Origin: Gnetum montanum
Lineage: Eukaryota; Streptophyta; Gnetopsida; Gnetales; Gnetaceae
Length of the DNA stretch: 61,510 nucleotides
NCBI GenBank assembly: GCA_015680685.1
Contig: MNCI01010871.1
Location: 782,607 to 844,116 of the forward strand
Direction: 5' to 3'
How positions within the stretch are numbered: position 1 is the first letter of the stretch; every line of letters begins with the position of its first letter. Shown one piece after another: positions 23,954-37,008 of the stretch. A program made the position numbers and the translations under genes. The notes under the pieces were generated by a model, which was given only the letters and a program-made list of their open reading frames with translations, made no database searches and was not told the DNA's origin.

Positions 23954-24971
23954 ATTTGCTAGGGCTTCCTGTGCTTCCGCGTTTTTGTAAATTGTTCTTT
24001 CAAATTTCCGCCATTGATTTCAGATTTTAGGGCCATCACGTCGCGGATCAATTGCCGCGGTAGAGCACCCTTTTGCTTTTGTTTTAGAACATACCGGTGA
24101 AGATTCAGTGGCGCGACATCTGCACGGAGGTCTTGGTGGCTCCATTTGCCCTGACACGGGCGTCCAACGCTGTTTATGATTCACTGTTTTTCTTTTTAAA
24201 TACTGATGTCTATTTTTGGCTTAAACGGGGCGGCACGCATCAGCGTCATCAGAGGTAGGAAAACCAACTGCATAAACTTGAATTCGGAAGTGAGTCCCTG
24301 CAAAAGAAATTTCAGCACAACGTGGCTAGCAGAAATGCTGCTGGTTTGAGGTTAAAACAACATTCGATTTTCTGTGTAACAGCAAACCATTTCAGGGTAA
24401 AAACCCTTGCATTCCTCTGCGTGATTCCTACATTTTTTGGCAACGAAAAACTAATATTCTTTTGGATTATTTTTCCTTCTCCCATCTATCTTCCATTGTG
24501 CATAAGAGCTGGAACTGTGTTTGTTTTTTCTTTTGTCATAAAAACATTATTCACTCCTTATTAACTTTGATATTTTCCTTGATTCCCCCGTAAACAGGAT
24601 CGGTTCTTTTACGTCTTCACTTATTTTCCATCCTTCATTTTCCAAAGGAGCATGATAAATTTTCCTTATCATTAAAACAAATTTATCTTCCTTCAACTAT
24701 TCTTCTTGAATATCAAAGTATAAAATATCATTTAAACGCAAACACCATGTATATTTCTCTTGAATATCCCTTGTGACTTTATTCATATTTTATCATCTTG
24801 CTGCTCCATGAAATGGCTAAATGTATCAACAGTAAGGAACTTTGGAAACTTGATGCTGAGCACCATTTTGCCTTGCTTTGCTTTGGTCTACCTTCTGGAA
24901 TTCTGTCACGAACCTTTGTCTGAATCGTGAATCTTCAATTGAGGTCGATTCACAATTTTCACGGTGTTTCA

Positions 24972-26991
24972 GAACCTAGTGGCTGATAGCTAACTAAGAG
25001 AGAAATTCAACTATATGCATGGAACCAACTGAGAACTTGACTTGCACCTACATTAATAGCATAGATACATTAGAGCAAGTCCACCACCAACTTCCAAGCA
25101 CTGATACTGAAAATACCAACTAGGGGAAGTTGGAAATACCTAACAAGTTTAAGTAAGAGCCTCTTAAGTTAAAATCATTGCCCACTAGTATGGAGTACAC
25201 ATTCCTCAAGAATGAAAAATCAGTAATCATTAACGCTAAGCTCGCTCCCCAATAAAAGGAAAGACTACTTAGGATGGTAAACAAATGGTCGAAATCCTTT
25301 GCTTGGTCATATCCCAAATTAACAAGAATAGATCCTAGGATATGCCAACATTGAATTTACAATGACCCATGCATGAAGCCTCAACGACAACTGCAAAGAT
25401 GACTGAACCCAAAGCTTAAGCAAGTGATAGTTGGGTTCATCTACCCCATTACTAATAGTGAATGGGTTAATCCATTAGCCATTGTGCCTAAAAAGGAAGG
25501 TAAATGGAGGGTGTGTATAGACTTTAGGCTATTGAACATGGAAACATTTAAAGACCATTTCCCATTGCCATTCATCAACCAAGTCTTAGATACCAATGTA
25601 GGGCATTGCTACTATAGTTTTCTAGATGGTTACAGTGGATACAATCAAATTCAAGTAGCACTAGAAGACCAAGCCAAGACTACATTCATGAGTCCTTAGA
25701 AGACATTTGCATATAGATAGATGTTGTTTAGCTTGTGTAATGCCCCAGAAACATTTCAACATCTGGTTCTAAGTATATTTTAGTAGTAAATAGGGAATGG
25801 TATGGAGGTCTTTATGAATGCTTTTTCCACTTATGGAGTAGACTTCGAACAAGTATTGGACCAATTAGAGAAAGTACTGAAATGATGTGTTGAAACCAAC
25901 TTAAGGCTCAATTGGAAAAAAAGCCATTTAATGGTCTAAGAAGGCATTGTATTAGGACACGAGATTTTACAAACAGGGATAGAGGTAGATCCTGAAAAGA
26001 TTAAAGTCATCCAAGGAATCACTCTTCAACTTGAAACTATAAAAGACATTTGATCATTCCTTGGACATATTGGCTATTATAGATACTTCATAGTGAAATT
26101 TTTAAAGATTGTAAAATCATTGGTAGAATTAAGAAAAAAGGATGTACCCTTTGAATGGACCAGGGAATGTGAGCTAGCTTTCCAAACCTTGAAACAAAAG
26201 CTCATAGAAACGCCAATTCTACAAGCTACTGACTGGTCCAAACTATTTCACATAATGACTGACACACCCAACTTTGCCGTAGGAACTGTACTTACATAGT
26301 TAGATGACAAAAAACACTCTTATTACATTCACTTTGTAAGTCGAAGTATTGCTGGTGCACAACTCAAACTACACCACAACAGAAAAGGAATTAATAGCTA
26401 TGCTGTTTACACTAGAAAAATTTAGGCACTATGTATTGGGTTATAAGATATTTGTACACACAGATCATAGTGCAATACAATTCCTAATGAATAAACCAAT
26501 GGTAAGCCCTCACATCATATGATGGCTCGTGATCTTACAAGAGTTTGATCTTACAATGATTGATTGTAAAGGCATCAAGAATGTTGTTGCTGATCATTTA
26601 TTTTGGTTATGATGGTACAACAAAGAAGATGAATATCCAATTTTTGACCATTTCCTTGATGAAATCCTCTTTGTAGGTGTGATAAATAATCACTTACCCA
26701 CCACTAGCATTTGGTATAGTAGCATTCTCACTTATTTGCTTACACAAGAAACACCACAAGGGTTAGACGTTAAAAAGAAACAACAGTTTCTTCATCGAGC
26801 GAAATATTTCATGGAAATCAATGGACACCTTTATAAGGTATGTATTGATGGCTTGGTTCAATGGTGTGTTCCTAATGTAGATCAATTGTGAGTTCTCCAA
26901 GATGCTCATGAGGGGCTTTGTTGGGGTCATTACACTGAGAGATGAACAACCATTAAAATCTTACTCGTAGGATATTATTGGCCTACATTGT
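24972..26991 (+). pseudogene. pol: Athila-type pol (RT, RNase H, start of integrase), 5'-truncated
   Basis: Homology to the pol at 44980-46540 begins at 24972, exactly at the preceding LTR end, so LTR, gag and protease are missing. RT shows FIYPITNSEWVNPLAIVPKK, FLDGYSGYNQIQ and LVLSIF followed by TAG TAG TAA. The related copy has QQQ at that place. The active site FMDD is degraded to FMNA near 25815. RNase H follows (HIMTDTPNFAVG). The integrase zinc region starts near 26890 and breaks off at YYWPT. The frame resumes at 34020 beyond the inserted element. The motifs GYSGYNQI and EGIVLGHEI are Athila-like. Confidence 0.88.
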
Positions 26992-27782
26992 CGATGAGTG
27001 GCGAGGTACCCCTACACTCAACCATACGAATATGAGCATTTCACTCACAATCCAGTTGAACTCCAAGGACTAAGTGCTTACATGCCTTAATGGAACACTC
27101 AGGGTTAATCAATTGTTGTCTTTCCAAACATACTTGTATTGTCACGATTTTATGGTTAAGTAAGCTTGAGGTATATGATTTTTCATAGCTTTTATATTTT
27201 TTGTCTTATGCTAATAAAGGAGAGGGAGAGAGAACTAAGTGGCTAAATTACATTAATTATTTATTAACTATTTTCTAAATGTTCCTAACACTAGTATCCA
27301 TTCCCACTTGCCGTACACATCTAGAACTAGTGCAATGCTACTGGGATTACCAAATGCTAATCGTTACTGGCTTACCAAGCGCTACACTCATGCTCGAAGT
27401 GATCGTACTGAGTGTATTTAACTAAAAGGGTTGAAGGTTGAGAGAGATATTAATTAAATAGGAAATAATTAAATAATAATTAACATTAATTAATGTATTC
27501 TGTATGCTACAAGGTTTATCATAAAGTTCATCGTTATTGCCGTACAAAAAATTGTGCTCAGGTACAAATTTTTCGAATAAAGATCCATTCACTCTATGAA
27601 TCCTACTATGGGCACAAAGAAATAATTCTAACTCTGGAATGACTAAATTGCAAAAATCTAGCTAAGGGTCTAATTCTAACTCTCTGGAACAAAGGGCAAC
27701 ATCTCTTATTTATAGAAGATGAGGTAGGACGTGATATTGCATGGCAGATGCGATATCGCGTACGTGATATCATGGCTCATCA
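26992..27782 (-). repeat. 3' LTR of the nested Athila-type element
   Basis: 791 bp on the plus strand, starting CGATGAGTGG (the other copy has TGATGAGTGG) and ending CTCATCA. It is followed by TACCCCCATGAC, the complement of a G-rich polypurine tract. Near its right end it has GCGATATCGCGTACGTGATATC, a palindrome cluster shared by the family. A minus-strand TATA box lies at 27714-27707. Confidence 0.9.
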
Positions 27783-29935
27783 TACCCCCATGACTGAATA
27801 AAAACTCATCCTAGAATTCCTTACAAAATATTGGAAAGGTATGGGATTATTGACTTGAATGAAAACTAATGGTGAATGGGATGATGTGTGAATGGATCAA
27901 TCATTATAATACATGGCAATATTAGTATTCATGACTACAAGAGTGAACACTATACACAATTAACATCTAGCCTTATTTGGTAGCTAAGAGAGAAGAGAGA
28001 GAGAGAAAAGAAGAAGACGTGTTGCTGCCAACGTCAAGATTGCGCCTTCCGTTGTCCATCCATAACCGTACCATCAATCTTGTTCCGTATACAACCATTC
28101 TAGCACCAGTCCATCTTGAGTGTTTCCTCCAGGTCCAATCCATTGCTATATGATTGCCATCTGCACACACAACATAGTCACATATGAGCAAGGATAAGTA
28201 AATCATAATATAGTTGATACCTTGCCTTGGTGTAAGGTCCATTGGTTGAGTTGTGATATGGCTAATACGGATTCTAGTGATATAACACTGGTGACTACCC
28301 AAGATGTAGGGGTTAGGAAAAATTGAAAAAATTGGACCAGAGCCCCCATGACTAAAAGCAATCCTTTAGTAGTGATAGAATGGAAAAATATAAGGAATAA
28401 GAAAGATGGAGAAAAAGAATTGATAAAATGAATGTTAGAGATGGGAGTGAACAAAAAAAATGTTGATTGCAGAACTATTTAAGGGAAAGAAGTTAATTGA
28501 TGCACCAAATAGAAATGCCAGTGGGTCCTCTCCAAAGTAGGCTCATGTCCTTGATGCCCTGACAAACCCACATTCAAAGAGTCCATAGGCTCTAAAAATG
28601 TCATTTGGGAGCAAGAGTTAAAGACTTAACCCCAAGAATTCACCAAGGAGAAAAAATGCATCAACCAAAATATATACTACTGATATAACCCGCAATGAGG
28701 TGGAAAATGGAGAAAGAATGATAGGGAGAAGAGAATGAAATGGAGTCCCAAGAATAAGGTGGTATACAACACCATGTGTATTAATGGTTAATGTGACTGA
28801 GTAGATCTCATTCCAAATCTAGCCTCAAAAAATCCACATGTAGTGACTTCACATTAATACACTTGGCCAGTCCATCGCTTCCACCAAAGAGTCACCACCA
28901 TTCCGAGGAAACGAGAAAGGGAAAAGTAGGAAGTGAGAAAGGGCCTTAGTTAGAGGGAACATGTTTGTTTAGTTCCATAACCAGTTCTTGTAGCCCAGAT
29001 GATTATTTTGTTTAAGGGGTGTGCTTTGAATTCTCATTTTTTTTGGATGAGAACCACACCATGCAAAGACTTATTTTTATTGGCTCAGCTTTCCAAAAAT
29101 GGGGCAACATCGGAATGGTAAGGAAAACTCAAGAAGAAAACATCCAAGAACCCAAGAGGATAGCCAACACAAATGCATTAAATCCCTTTGAAGTCACACA
29201 CTTTTTAGTCCTTGAGTCCTTCCTTAGTTTAAGAAATGCCCAGTCACCAATTTGTTAATAGTTATATTATTAAAGAAAGGGACTGTACAGTTCCAAGCCA
29301 AGAGAGACCATAGAAATTCATGGATGCATGGATGAAATGGACTCATTGGTTGTTATATCAAAATAACCATACCTTAGTATCAACATTATAACTCAAAAGT
29401 AAAAACCAAATATCAGCAATCAAGAGAATATAGTTCATACCACCATCAGGAGCACTTATTAGGTGATGAATCTAACAAAACAAGAACAATAAACAAACAA
29501 AGACAAGAAATAAAAATAAAAACAAAAACAAAGACAAAAATAAAAAAAACAAATAGTCACACAAAGAAATGAAAAAGTATAAATGATGTTGCAAAAAAAA
29601 ACAAGAAAAGTTAAAGAAATTTGTAAAACAGAAATGTGTAAAACAAAAACTTAAACAGGAACTGAGGGCCTCAAATGGTTAGCAAAGGTGGTCGTCTCCC
29701 CCAAGACTGAGTTGGAAGGAGGAGATCCAAAATAGTGAGTAGGGTTGTTCCTTCTCAGAGGTATTGTGTGCACTAATCATTCTAAATTCATGGAAAGGTT
29801 TGATCTATTGCACATTGACTAATAATCTCTTATTAGGGCTCTTGTTTGAATTTCCAACTTCCCCTAGTTGATTTTTTGAAGGTTAAGGCTTGAAAGTTGG
29901 TAGCGGACTTGCTCTAGTGCATCTATGCTTTTGAT
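27783..29935 (-). other. 3' non-coding region of the nested Athila-type element
   Basis: Two kilobases without a credible gene. Blocks recur in the related elements at 35050-37008 and 42988-44900, for example a GAGCCTA-GGCTC stretch with TTTGTGGGTTTGTTAGGGC nearby on the plus copy. A G-rich GGGGGAGA tract on the minus strand near 29690-29705 follows a CCTTCCAACT motif found in all three copies. The join between protease and this region marks the pol deletion. Confidence 0.6.
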
Positions 29936-32900
29936 CTAAATGCAAGTTATTCCCTTAGTTAGTTCCATGCACGTTAGTGAGTTTCTCTCTTGATCAACTA
30001 TTAGCCATTGGGTGTCTTCTTGTTGTGTGGCTACTGCATATAGGCACTTTTGTATATTAATGTCTTGTGCACACCAGTTGCATGCAGACAATGCTAAACT
30101 TTGCACAACCCATGATCTCTGCATGCAATTGCACCCTGTATCACTGTATGCGATACATGGAACCTTCTTCTTCTTGATCTTTCCAAAAGTGTTCTCCTTA
30201 GATATTTCCAGGGAAAGATCGTAGATTCCTAGGCGTGCATCTATAGTACTTAGCCATGCCCTTCCCATTATTATTGGGAAGTCCCCTTTACTGTTATTCA
30301 CTTGTATCACTAGGAAATCAGCTGGATATGACCACCCACACACAGTGGTGATGATGTCCTCCACCGGTCCCAAGGGAAGAGTGATGGACTGGTTGGCCAG
30401 CTCTAGGCGAATATTGCTCTTCCTTAATTGAGGAAAGTTCTAGGCTTTGTAAATTTATTATGATATTAAGGTGACTCCAGAACTTGAGTCCAGAAGAGCT
30501 TTGCATGGATCATTCCCAGTGATTTAGAGATAGATTAGAGGGCTTCCAGGATCAAAGAATTTCTTGGGAAGGTGGCCAACCTTGATCTAGTCAGTTATGA
30601 CATGTGTTAACATAGCTATATGCGTTGAGCTCGATATTTGGTTTAAAAGGAGCCCTAAAGATTTATTTGATGGGGAGGCATTCACAGGTTCAACCGCTTG
30701 TGGTTGTAAGGGCTTGGTTGGACTATTGGTTCTAAAGAAAGGTATTTTCTTCATATGGTTGTTAGAACCAACAACAGGTTGAGGATTGATAGCCCTTGTG
30801 GCATTGCGTTGCTGCCGTTGAGTAGGGAGTTCCCCTTGCATTTTTGGAGTAGGTGGTAATGGAGATATTGGTGTGAGAGCTATGGATGGATTTGAAGGAT
30901 GGCATGTTTGTGGATTATCTTCCCTAGGAGAAGGAGTTCTATAATACTCACAAGATTGGTAGTGATGTTGTGGTGTAATGTGACTAACAGAGTCATGTGG
31001 AGAGATTGGATGCTACACGTAGTAGCCATATGGGTCATGTTACTAGTAGGGGTATTGTTACCTTGGTGGTGGAATCCCCCATGACTGTGGGTATTTCCAC
31101 TATTGATGTTGCTTAACAGGTTATGGTGGAGTTTCACTTGGATAATATGTTGAAGGTTGGTAGAACTGCCTTGGGTTACCTTGGGAATAAGGTAACCGTC
31201 AGGGTGTTTGCCATTTATTTAGTCATGGGTTGAGTGCATATACCCCAGACTCATGTAGATGTGAGATCATTGGGAAACATCCCTTAGGATGGTCATATTG
31301 GCATATCTCGCATCCACCATCATTGTCTATGTCTAAATTCACAACCTCTTCTATGATGGCCATTTTTCCCTTACCCTTGTTACATGCATTTTCCATTTCT
31401 CTCTTTTTTTTTGTCGCAGTCGCTACCTCGCTCCCTAGACTCCTCTATAATTTTAAGAACTGTTTCAAACCTACTATCTAGGGAGTCCCACATTTGGTCT
31501 ACCTTTGCCGACACTTTTGTTGTTAACTTTTGGAGAGGCAAAGTTTTCCTATTCAGCATCTCTTTGAGTCGTGACTCTTCTTCCTCCTCACAAAATCTCA
31601 CTCCCCTTTTTTGGAGGGAAGGATCTTGGTTGTATTCTTCTGCACTATCTCTCTTTCATAGCTTACCTTTTCTTTGGCTACTTGCTCTAGCAATCTATGA
31701 ATTTGATGAGACCTAAGCTTTGATAAACTTCCTTGGGCATATGTACCAAGGGTTCTTCTTATTTCATGCCTAGGTCCATACATGAGATGGCATAGTTGAT
31801 CCTGCTACAAATAACCATGGCCAAGGCAACGATGTAACAGTGCATAATAGCAGCCCATGGCAGCATCCAAGGGTTCATGATTTCCTTACTTTCATCCTTG
31901 GATTTTCTTCTATAGGTTAGACACTCAAGAGTATGTTTGATACTTATCATCAAATAGTTCTAACATTGTACTCCACCTCTGAATGGATTCTGGTTCTAAG
32001 GACTAGTACCAGCTTTCAGCTTCTTTCACTAGTGTCCTTAGGAATACCTTCAGCTTTTGCCATTCATTTTCTATGTTTTGCAAGGCACATGCATCATGGA
32101 ATTCTTGTAAATGATTTTGAGGATCAGCGTTGTATCCCCCTTCAAATCGTGGGATGTTGTTCATGTCTAACCTCTTGATCCTACTATCCTTTTGGTGCTT
32201 TGTTGGAACTCTTACAACCTCTGTTATATCTAGCATGCTTCTAGTTGTGAGTAGGGGTTCTTCATGATCATCTCATTCATAGTATCTATGGTTTCTATGC
32301 AGTTCCCTACTCTCCCTTCTTCTATGTCTTGATTCCTTAGAGTGCCCTCATCTTTGTTCTCGACTGTCTCGTCGATGTTTTTCACTTTGTTTTCCCTTAT
32401 CCTCATGATTAGTTTTCCTATGACTGCATCTAGACACTGAAGGAGAGGGTAAAGGTGATGATGAAGGTAAAGAACCATCTCCATGATGATGTTTTCTACC
32501 TTCTCTTCGGTGGTCTTGGCCTTGATCGTGATCACGATCAGAACATCCATTCATATCATGTGTTCGTGTTCCCTTGTTAAACACTTCGTGTTCATGGGTA
32601 TTAGAACTAGGGTTGTGAATAGTGGAGTGGAGGTTCTGATACACTACCTCTTGACCATTTTTAAGAGGAGGAACATCATTTTGTGCGGAACTTGTTGAAG
32701 CAAGTTCACCATCCTCAATTTCGCTCAAAACGTGTGAAGTGTCATGGGGCCATTTACCCTTCAAAGATGTATGGTATCTCTCCTATTGCAAGTCCCTTTG
32801 ATGTTGTGCTTCTGTGGGATGATAGTCCCTTGTGTCATGATCACATGCAATGTATTCTATGTATAAAAGAGGCATGCCTATTCATGAGAGAGCATGAAGG

Positions 32901-33139
32901 AGCATGTTGGGGACTGATTGGTCTGGAGGCAACACTATGTTACCCTCCAAGTGTCTCCAACGTAGTTGTTCATCTTGGTGGAGACTAAAGGTGAAATCGA
33001 GTACATACTCATCAGGATGAGTATATACCACACAAAACTATTGAGGAACTAGTGGATCTTGGTTATGTGTATTATGCTATCGACTGCCTCTTATGTTAGT
33101 CCTAGGCAGTGAAGTGCTCTTATGAGAATAAGAAGACAT
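29936..33139 (-). pseudogene. gag-pro: Athila-type gag and protease
   Basis: The start is the ATG at 33139 (MSSYSHKS). Gag homology lies at 32240-32000, with MNNIPRFEGGYNADPQNHLQ, LKVFLRTL and AESWY. A coiled segment (31600-31380) and a cysteine/histidine motif, CEICQYDHPKGC, lie near 31310. Protease spans about 30600-29940, with LGPVEDI, WSYPADFLV and FPIIMGRAWL. The parallel gene at 46814-49933 has the same blocks. Many in-frame stops, most readable as TAG for CAG or TGG, break the frame. Confidence 0.8.
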
Positions 33140-33264
33140 TTTGTCTTGTTCAATGTGAAATGTACCATTGTCTTGTCTTCCTTTGATTAACCCTAAGGGT
33201 TCATTCTAACATTCCAATGATATGAATGATTTCCTACATTTTACGTAGTGTACAAACCACTAAG

Positions 33265-33282
33265 TCCCCAGTAATGGTGCCA
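33265..33282 (-). other. Athila-type primer-binding site (tRNA-Asp type, decayed)
   Basis: The minus strand reads TGGCACCATTACTGGGGA. The Athila primer site as I recall it is TGGCGCCGTTGCCGGGGA; the four differences are all transitions. It abuts the LTR at 33284. Confidence 0.75.
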
Positions 33283-33283
33283 A

Positions 33284-34014
33284 TGATGAGTGGAGAGGTA
33301 CCCTTACACTCAACCATATGAATACGAGCGTTTCACGCATGATCTGGTCGAACTCCAAGGACTAAGTGCTTACGTGCCTTAATAGAACACTTAGGGTTAA
33401 TCAATCTTTGTCTTTCCAATCTTACTTCTATTGTCATGGTTGTATGGTCAAGTAAGCTTGAGGTATATGATTTTTTATGTCTTATGCTAATAAAGGAGAG
33501 GGAGAGACAACTAAGTGGCTAACTTACATTAACTATTCATTAACTAGTTTCTAAATGTTCCTAACACTAGTATCCTTTCCCACTTTCCATACACATCCTA
33601 AACCAGTGCAACGTTGTTGGGATTACCAAACACTAATTGTTACTGGGTTACCAAGTGCTACATGCATGCTCGAAGTGATCGTACTGAGTGTATTTAACTA
33701 AAAGGGTTGAAGGTTAAGAGAGATATTAATTAACTAGGAAATAATTAACACTAATTAATCTATTCTGTATGCTGCAAGGTTTATCATAAAGTTCATATTT
33801 ATTGCCATACACAAAATTGTGCTCAGGTACAAATTGTTCAAATAAAGATCCATTCACTTTATGACTCCTACTACGGGCACACAGAAATAATTCTAACTCT
33901 GGAATGACTAAATTGCAAGAATCTGGCTACGGGTCTAAGTCTAACTATCTGGAACAAAGGGCACTACCTCTTATTTATAGAAGATGAGGTAGGACATGAT
34001 ATCGCAACTCATTA
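33284..34014 (-). repeat. 5' LTR of the nested Athila-type element
   Basis: 731 bp, closely similar to 26992-27782 but lacking about 60 bp of the GATATC-rich segment before its right end (ACTCATTA, originally ACTCATCA). It has a TATA box on the minus strand at 33979-33971. Confidence 0.9.
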
Positions 34015-34990
34015 ATTATTTTGGGATGCTCATCATTTTATCTAATCTTGTGAGTGCTATCATTGTGATGAGGGAATGACTACTAGAATGGAAAGTCCAT
34101 AACAATGGATTCAACCTTTAGAACCCTTCGACATATGGGGTATTGATGTTATGGGGCCTATTACACCGATGTCCAATGGAAAAGCATACATCATTGTTAC
34201 TATTGATTATTTTACAAAGTGGGTAGAAGCAGCCACTATTATGGACTGTACATCATCTACCACTACATGATTTATTCAACAAAAAATTGTAAATAGGTTT
34301 GGCGTGCCTTGTGCACTTATTTCTGATAATGGTACACATTTTATTGGTGCAAATTTTCAAAAGCTAATGCAACACTTAGGAGTTGAACATAAGCTAACTA
34401 CACCATATCATCCTCAAGCAAATGGTCAAGCCGAAGTTACCAATAGGGAGATCACAAGAATATTAACATGGACCATTAGCAAATATAGGTGATATTGGAG
34501 CACCAAACTAAATGATGCTCTTTAGGCATACCACTCCACATGGAAACTCCCTATAGGCTACTCTCCCTATGAGTTAGTGTACATTAAACTTCCAACACTT
34601 CCTATCCAAGTTGAGCTTTGTACACTATCTACAACATGTGACCTCAACCTTGACCTTAGTATAGAATAGAAAGAATGGTCGATGAACCTTAACTTGCTAG
34701 ATGAAAATTGATTAGCTGTCCTATCATCCAATGAACTGCATAAGGCCTTCAACAAGCAACATCATGACCTAAGTATTAGGAAAGTCAAATACCAACTAGG
34801 AGATAAAGTTTTGTATTGGAATCCCACATATGTGCCACAATGAACTAAATTTTAAATGCTATGGGAAGGACTTTATATTATTCATGAAAATTTCCTCTCA
34901 GGGGCCATGATGATTTATTGGTCAACATCCAGCAAACTAAACCTTTCTATGAGCCTATAACAACCAGTACTAACACTACCTCTATTAATG
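34015..34990 (+). pseudogene. int: Athila-type integrase, continuation after the insertion
   Basis: Integrase frame resumes after the target duplication with WDAHHF and CECYHCDEG of the zinc-binding region. The catalytic core has DIWGIDVMGP and ISDNGTHF, and the third acidic residue lies in HPQANGQAEVTN (34410-34440). A C-terminal part with KVLYWNP and SGAMMIYW follows to about 34925. All three catalytic acidic positions survive, but frame stops are scattered. It belongs with 24972-26991 and the 3' LTR at 37009. Confidence 0.88.
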
Positions 34991-35049
34991 GACAACCTTG
35001 CTGATTATTTTAGATCTCCTCCTTCCAACTCAGTCATGGGGGAGATGGC

Positions 35050-37008
35050 TACCGATGATAGTCATTCCGAGCCTTAGTTTATTTTTTCTTTTTTGTTTTA
35101 CACATTTTTTTACACATTCTTCTTCTTTACTTATTTTTATTTTACACCATCGTTAACATTTTTTACTATTTCTTTCTCTATTACATTTTGTTTGAATAAA
35201 TCTCACTCATCATATAATAAGTGCTCATGATGGTGGAGAATACTATAATAGTGTTGATTGCTAATGTTTGGTTTTTACCTTTGACTTTTAATGTTGATGC
35301 TAAGATATGGTTTCTTTTGATGAAATAAGCAATGAGTCCACATCATCCATTCATCCCTTCAGCTCTATGATCTCCCTTGATCCTAGAACTATACTATCCC
35401 TTCTTCTAAGTAAACTTATTAATGAATTGGTGGCTTGGTATTCTTTAAACTAAGAAAAGATTCAACTGGATTGAAAAGGGTGCAACCTCAAGGGGATTCA
35501 ATGCATTTTTACTAGCTATTATCTTGGGTACTTGGATGTTTTTCATAGGCTTTCCACCATTCCACTCTTGATCTAATATGAGGAAGTTGACTAAATCAAA
35601 TAAGTCTTTTCATTGTGTGATTCTCACAAAAAGAAAAAGAAAAAAAAAACAAAACAAAAGAAACAAGAAAAAAAAACTAGTGAGAATTCAAAGCATACCC
35701 CTTAGACATAATAAAGAAACATGGGCTACAAGCACTAGTTATGGAACTGGAAATACATGTTACCCATGCCTAAAAGTTCCCTCTAACTAAGGCCCTTTCT
35801 TGCTTCCTGCTTCTCTATCTTTACCTTGTTTGAATGGTGGTGGCTATATAGATGCATTCTTGTTGCTTTGGGAGGATGGGTTGGTCTACTACATTGATGC
35901 AAGATCACTGGATGTGGTTAGCTTTAATATGCATTTGGAATGAATTATATTAAGTGACCTTAATCATATACTACACAAGGGACTTTACACAACCTTGATT
36001 TTGGGATTCCATTCCTTTTCATTCTCTCTTTCTATATTGCTTTCCATATCCCACCTCATTACCAGTTTTATGATTATTCCATATCTTGGTTTCTACATTA
36101 TTATTATTTGGTAAAATATTGTGGGTAAGTTATTAACCATTATTTCCATATGTCATTCCAAGAGCCTATGGACTCTTTGGTTTGTGGGTTTGTTAGGGCA
36201 TTAAGGGCATGAGCCTACTTTGGGGAGGACACACTGGCACTTCTTTTTGCTGCACTTGTTAAGTTCTTTTTCTTGAAAACATTTCTTGCAATAAAATATT
36301 TCTCATTCACCCCATCAGTGACATTCATTTTTGTTTTGTCTTAATGGCTTCACTATTTTTATTTCTCTCATCTTTCTTATTCTTTTAGTTTTTCCACCCT
36401 ATTGCTACTGGAGGTTCGCTTTTAGTCGTGGGGGTCTTGTCACAAATTTTTCCATTCCATTACTTTTCTCACCCCTATAGCTTGGGTAATCATCAGTTAT
36501 AAACCTCTAACTCAGTATCTGCCATACCCACAACCTAGCCATTGTGCTTTATATCGAGGTAAGGTATCAATGACATTATGTCTTATTTATCCTTACTAAT
36601 TCATGGTTGTGTTGTATGTGTAGATGGAAATCACATGAACAATGGACTGGGATAGAAGGGAGCACTCAGGATGGACTAGAGCAAAAAGCATTTACGTAGG
36701 GAACAAGCTTGATTATGTGTCCATGGATGAACAATGGTGTACACAAATTTGACATTGGTAGTAGCACGCCTCATTTTCTTTCTTTCTTTCTTTTCAAGCT
36801 ATCAAATAAAGGTCTGGATGTCATCTATGTACAGTGTTGACCACAAAGGTTATGAACACCAATGCTATAATATGTTGTTGATTCATTCACTAGGCATTTT
36901 GCATCTGTCATTTCATGTACTATCAGATTATCGTACAATCAATAATCACATACCTTCCCAATATTTTGTAAGGAACTCAAGGACAAGTTTTCATTTCGTT
37001 GTGGGGTA
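35050..37008 (+). other. 3' non-coding region of the Athila-type element
   Basis: About 2 kb after the integrase end, with poly-A-rich stretches and no credible frame. It begins after TCATGGGGGAGATGGC, a G-rich tract, and ends in GTTGTGGGGTA, a polypurine-like tract directly before the LTR. Its blocks match 27783-29935 and 42988-44900 in reverse orientation. Confidence 0.6.

Larger units (their letters stand above)
22071..24971 (-). repeat. 5' LTR (2.9 kb) of the Tat-like element
   Basis: On the plus strand it runs from TGTTGGCGACC next to the PBS to GTGTTTCA. The last 25 bases (24947-24971) differ by one base from the outer end of the LTR at 2838-4245. A TATA box (TATAAATA, minus) at about 23289-23281 divides U3 (right) from R-U5 (left). 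It contains a 67-bp inverted repeat at 23609-23675 and a gene-like minus-strand frame near 23842. Homology to an Athila-type element begins immediately at 24972. The partner LTR is missing. Confidence 0.65.
26992..34014 (-). mobile_element. Athila-type LTR element lacking RT and integrase, nested in an integrase gene
   Basis: LTRs lie at 26992-27782 and 33284-34014, with ends TGATGAGT and ACTCATCA; some bases are mutated and the right copy lacks about 60 bp near its end. The 5-bp target duplication is ATTGT (26987-26991) and ATTAT (34015-34019), one transition apart. The insertion splits the integrase codons of the host element between WPTL and WDAHH. The element reads on the minus strand: LTR, PBS, gag, protease, then directly the 3' non-coding region. 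RT, RNase H and integrase are missing, so it could move only with enzymes from a relative. Confidence 0.9.

Noticed and set aside
24322-24564. 80-codon plus-strand frame
   Set aside because: Phenylalanine-rich, low-complexity translation of a T-rich part of the LTR; no supporting signals.
34567-34755. Envelope-like gene after the integrase
   Set aside because: The 3' regions of all three Athila-type copies were read for a long frame with membrane segments and none was found.
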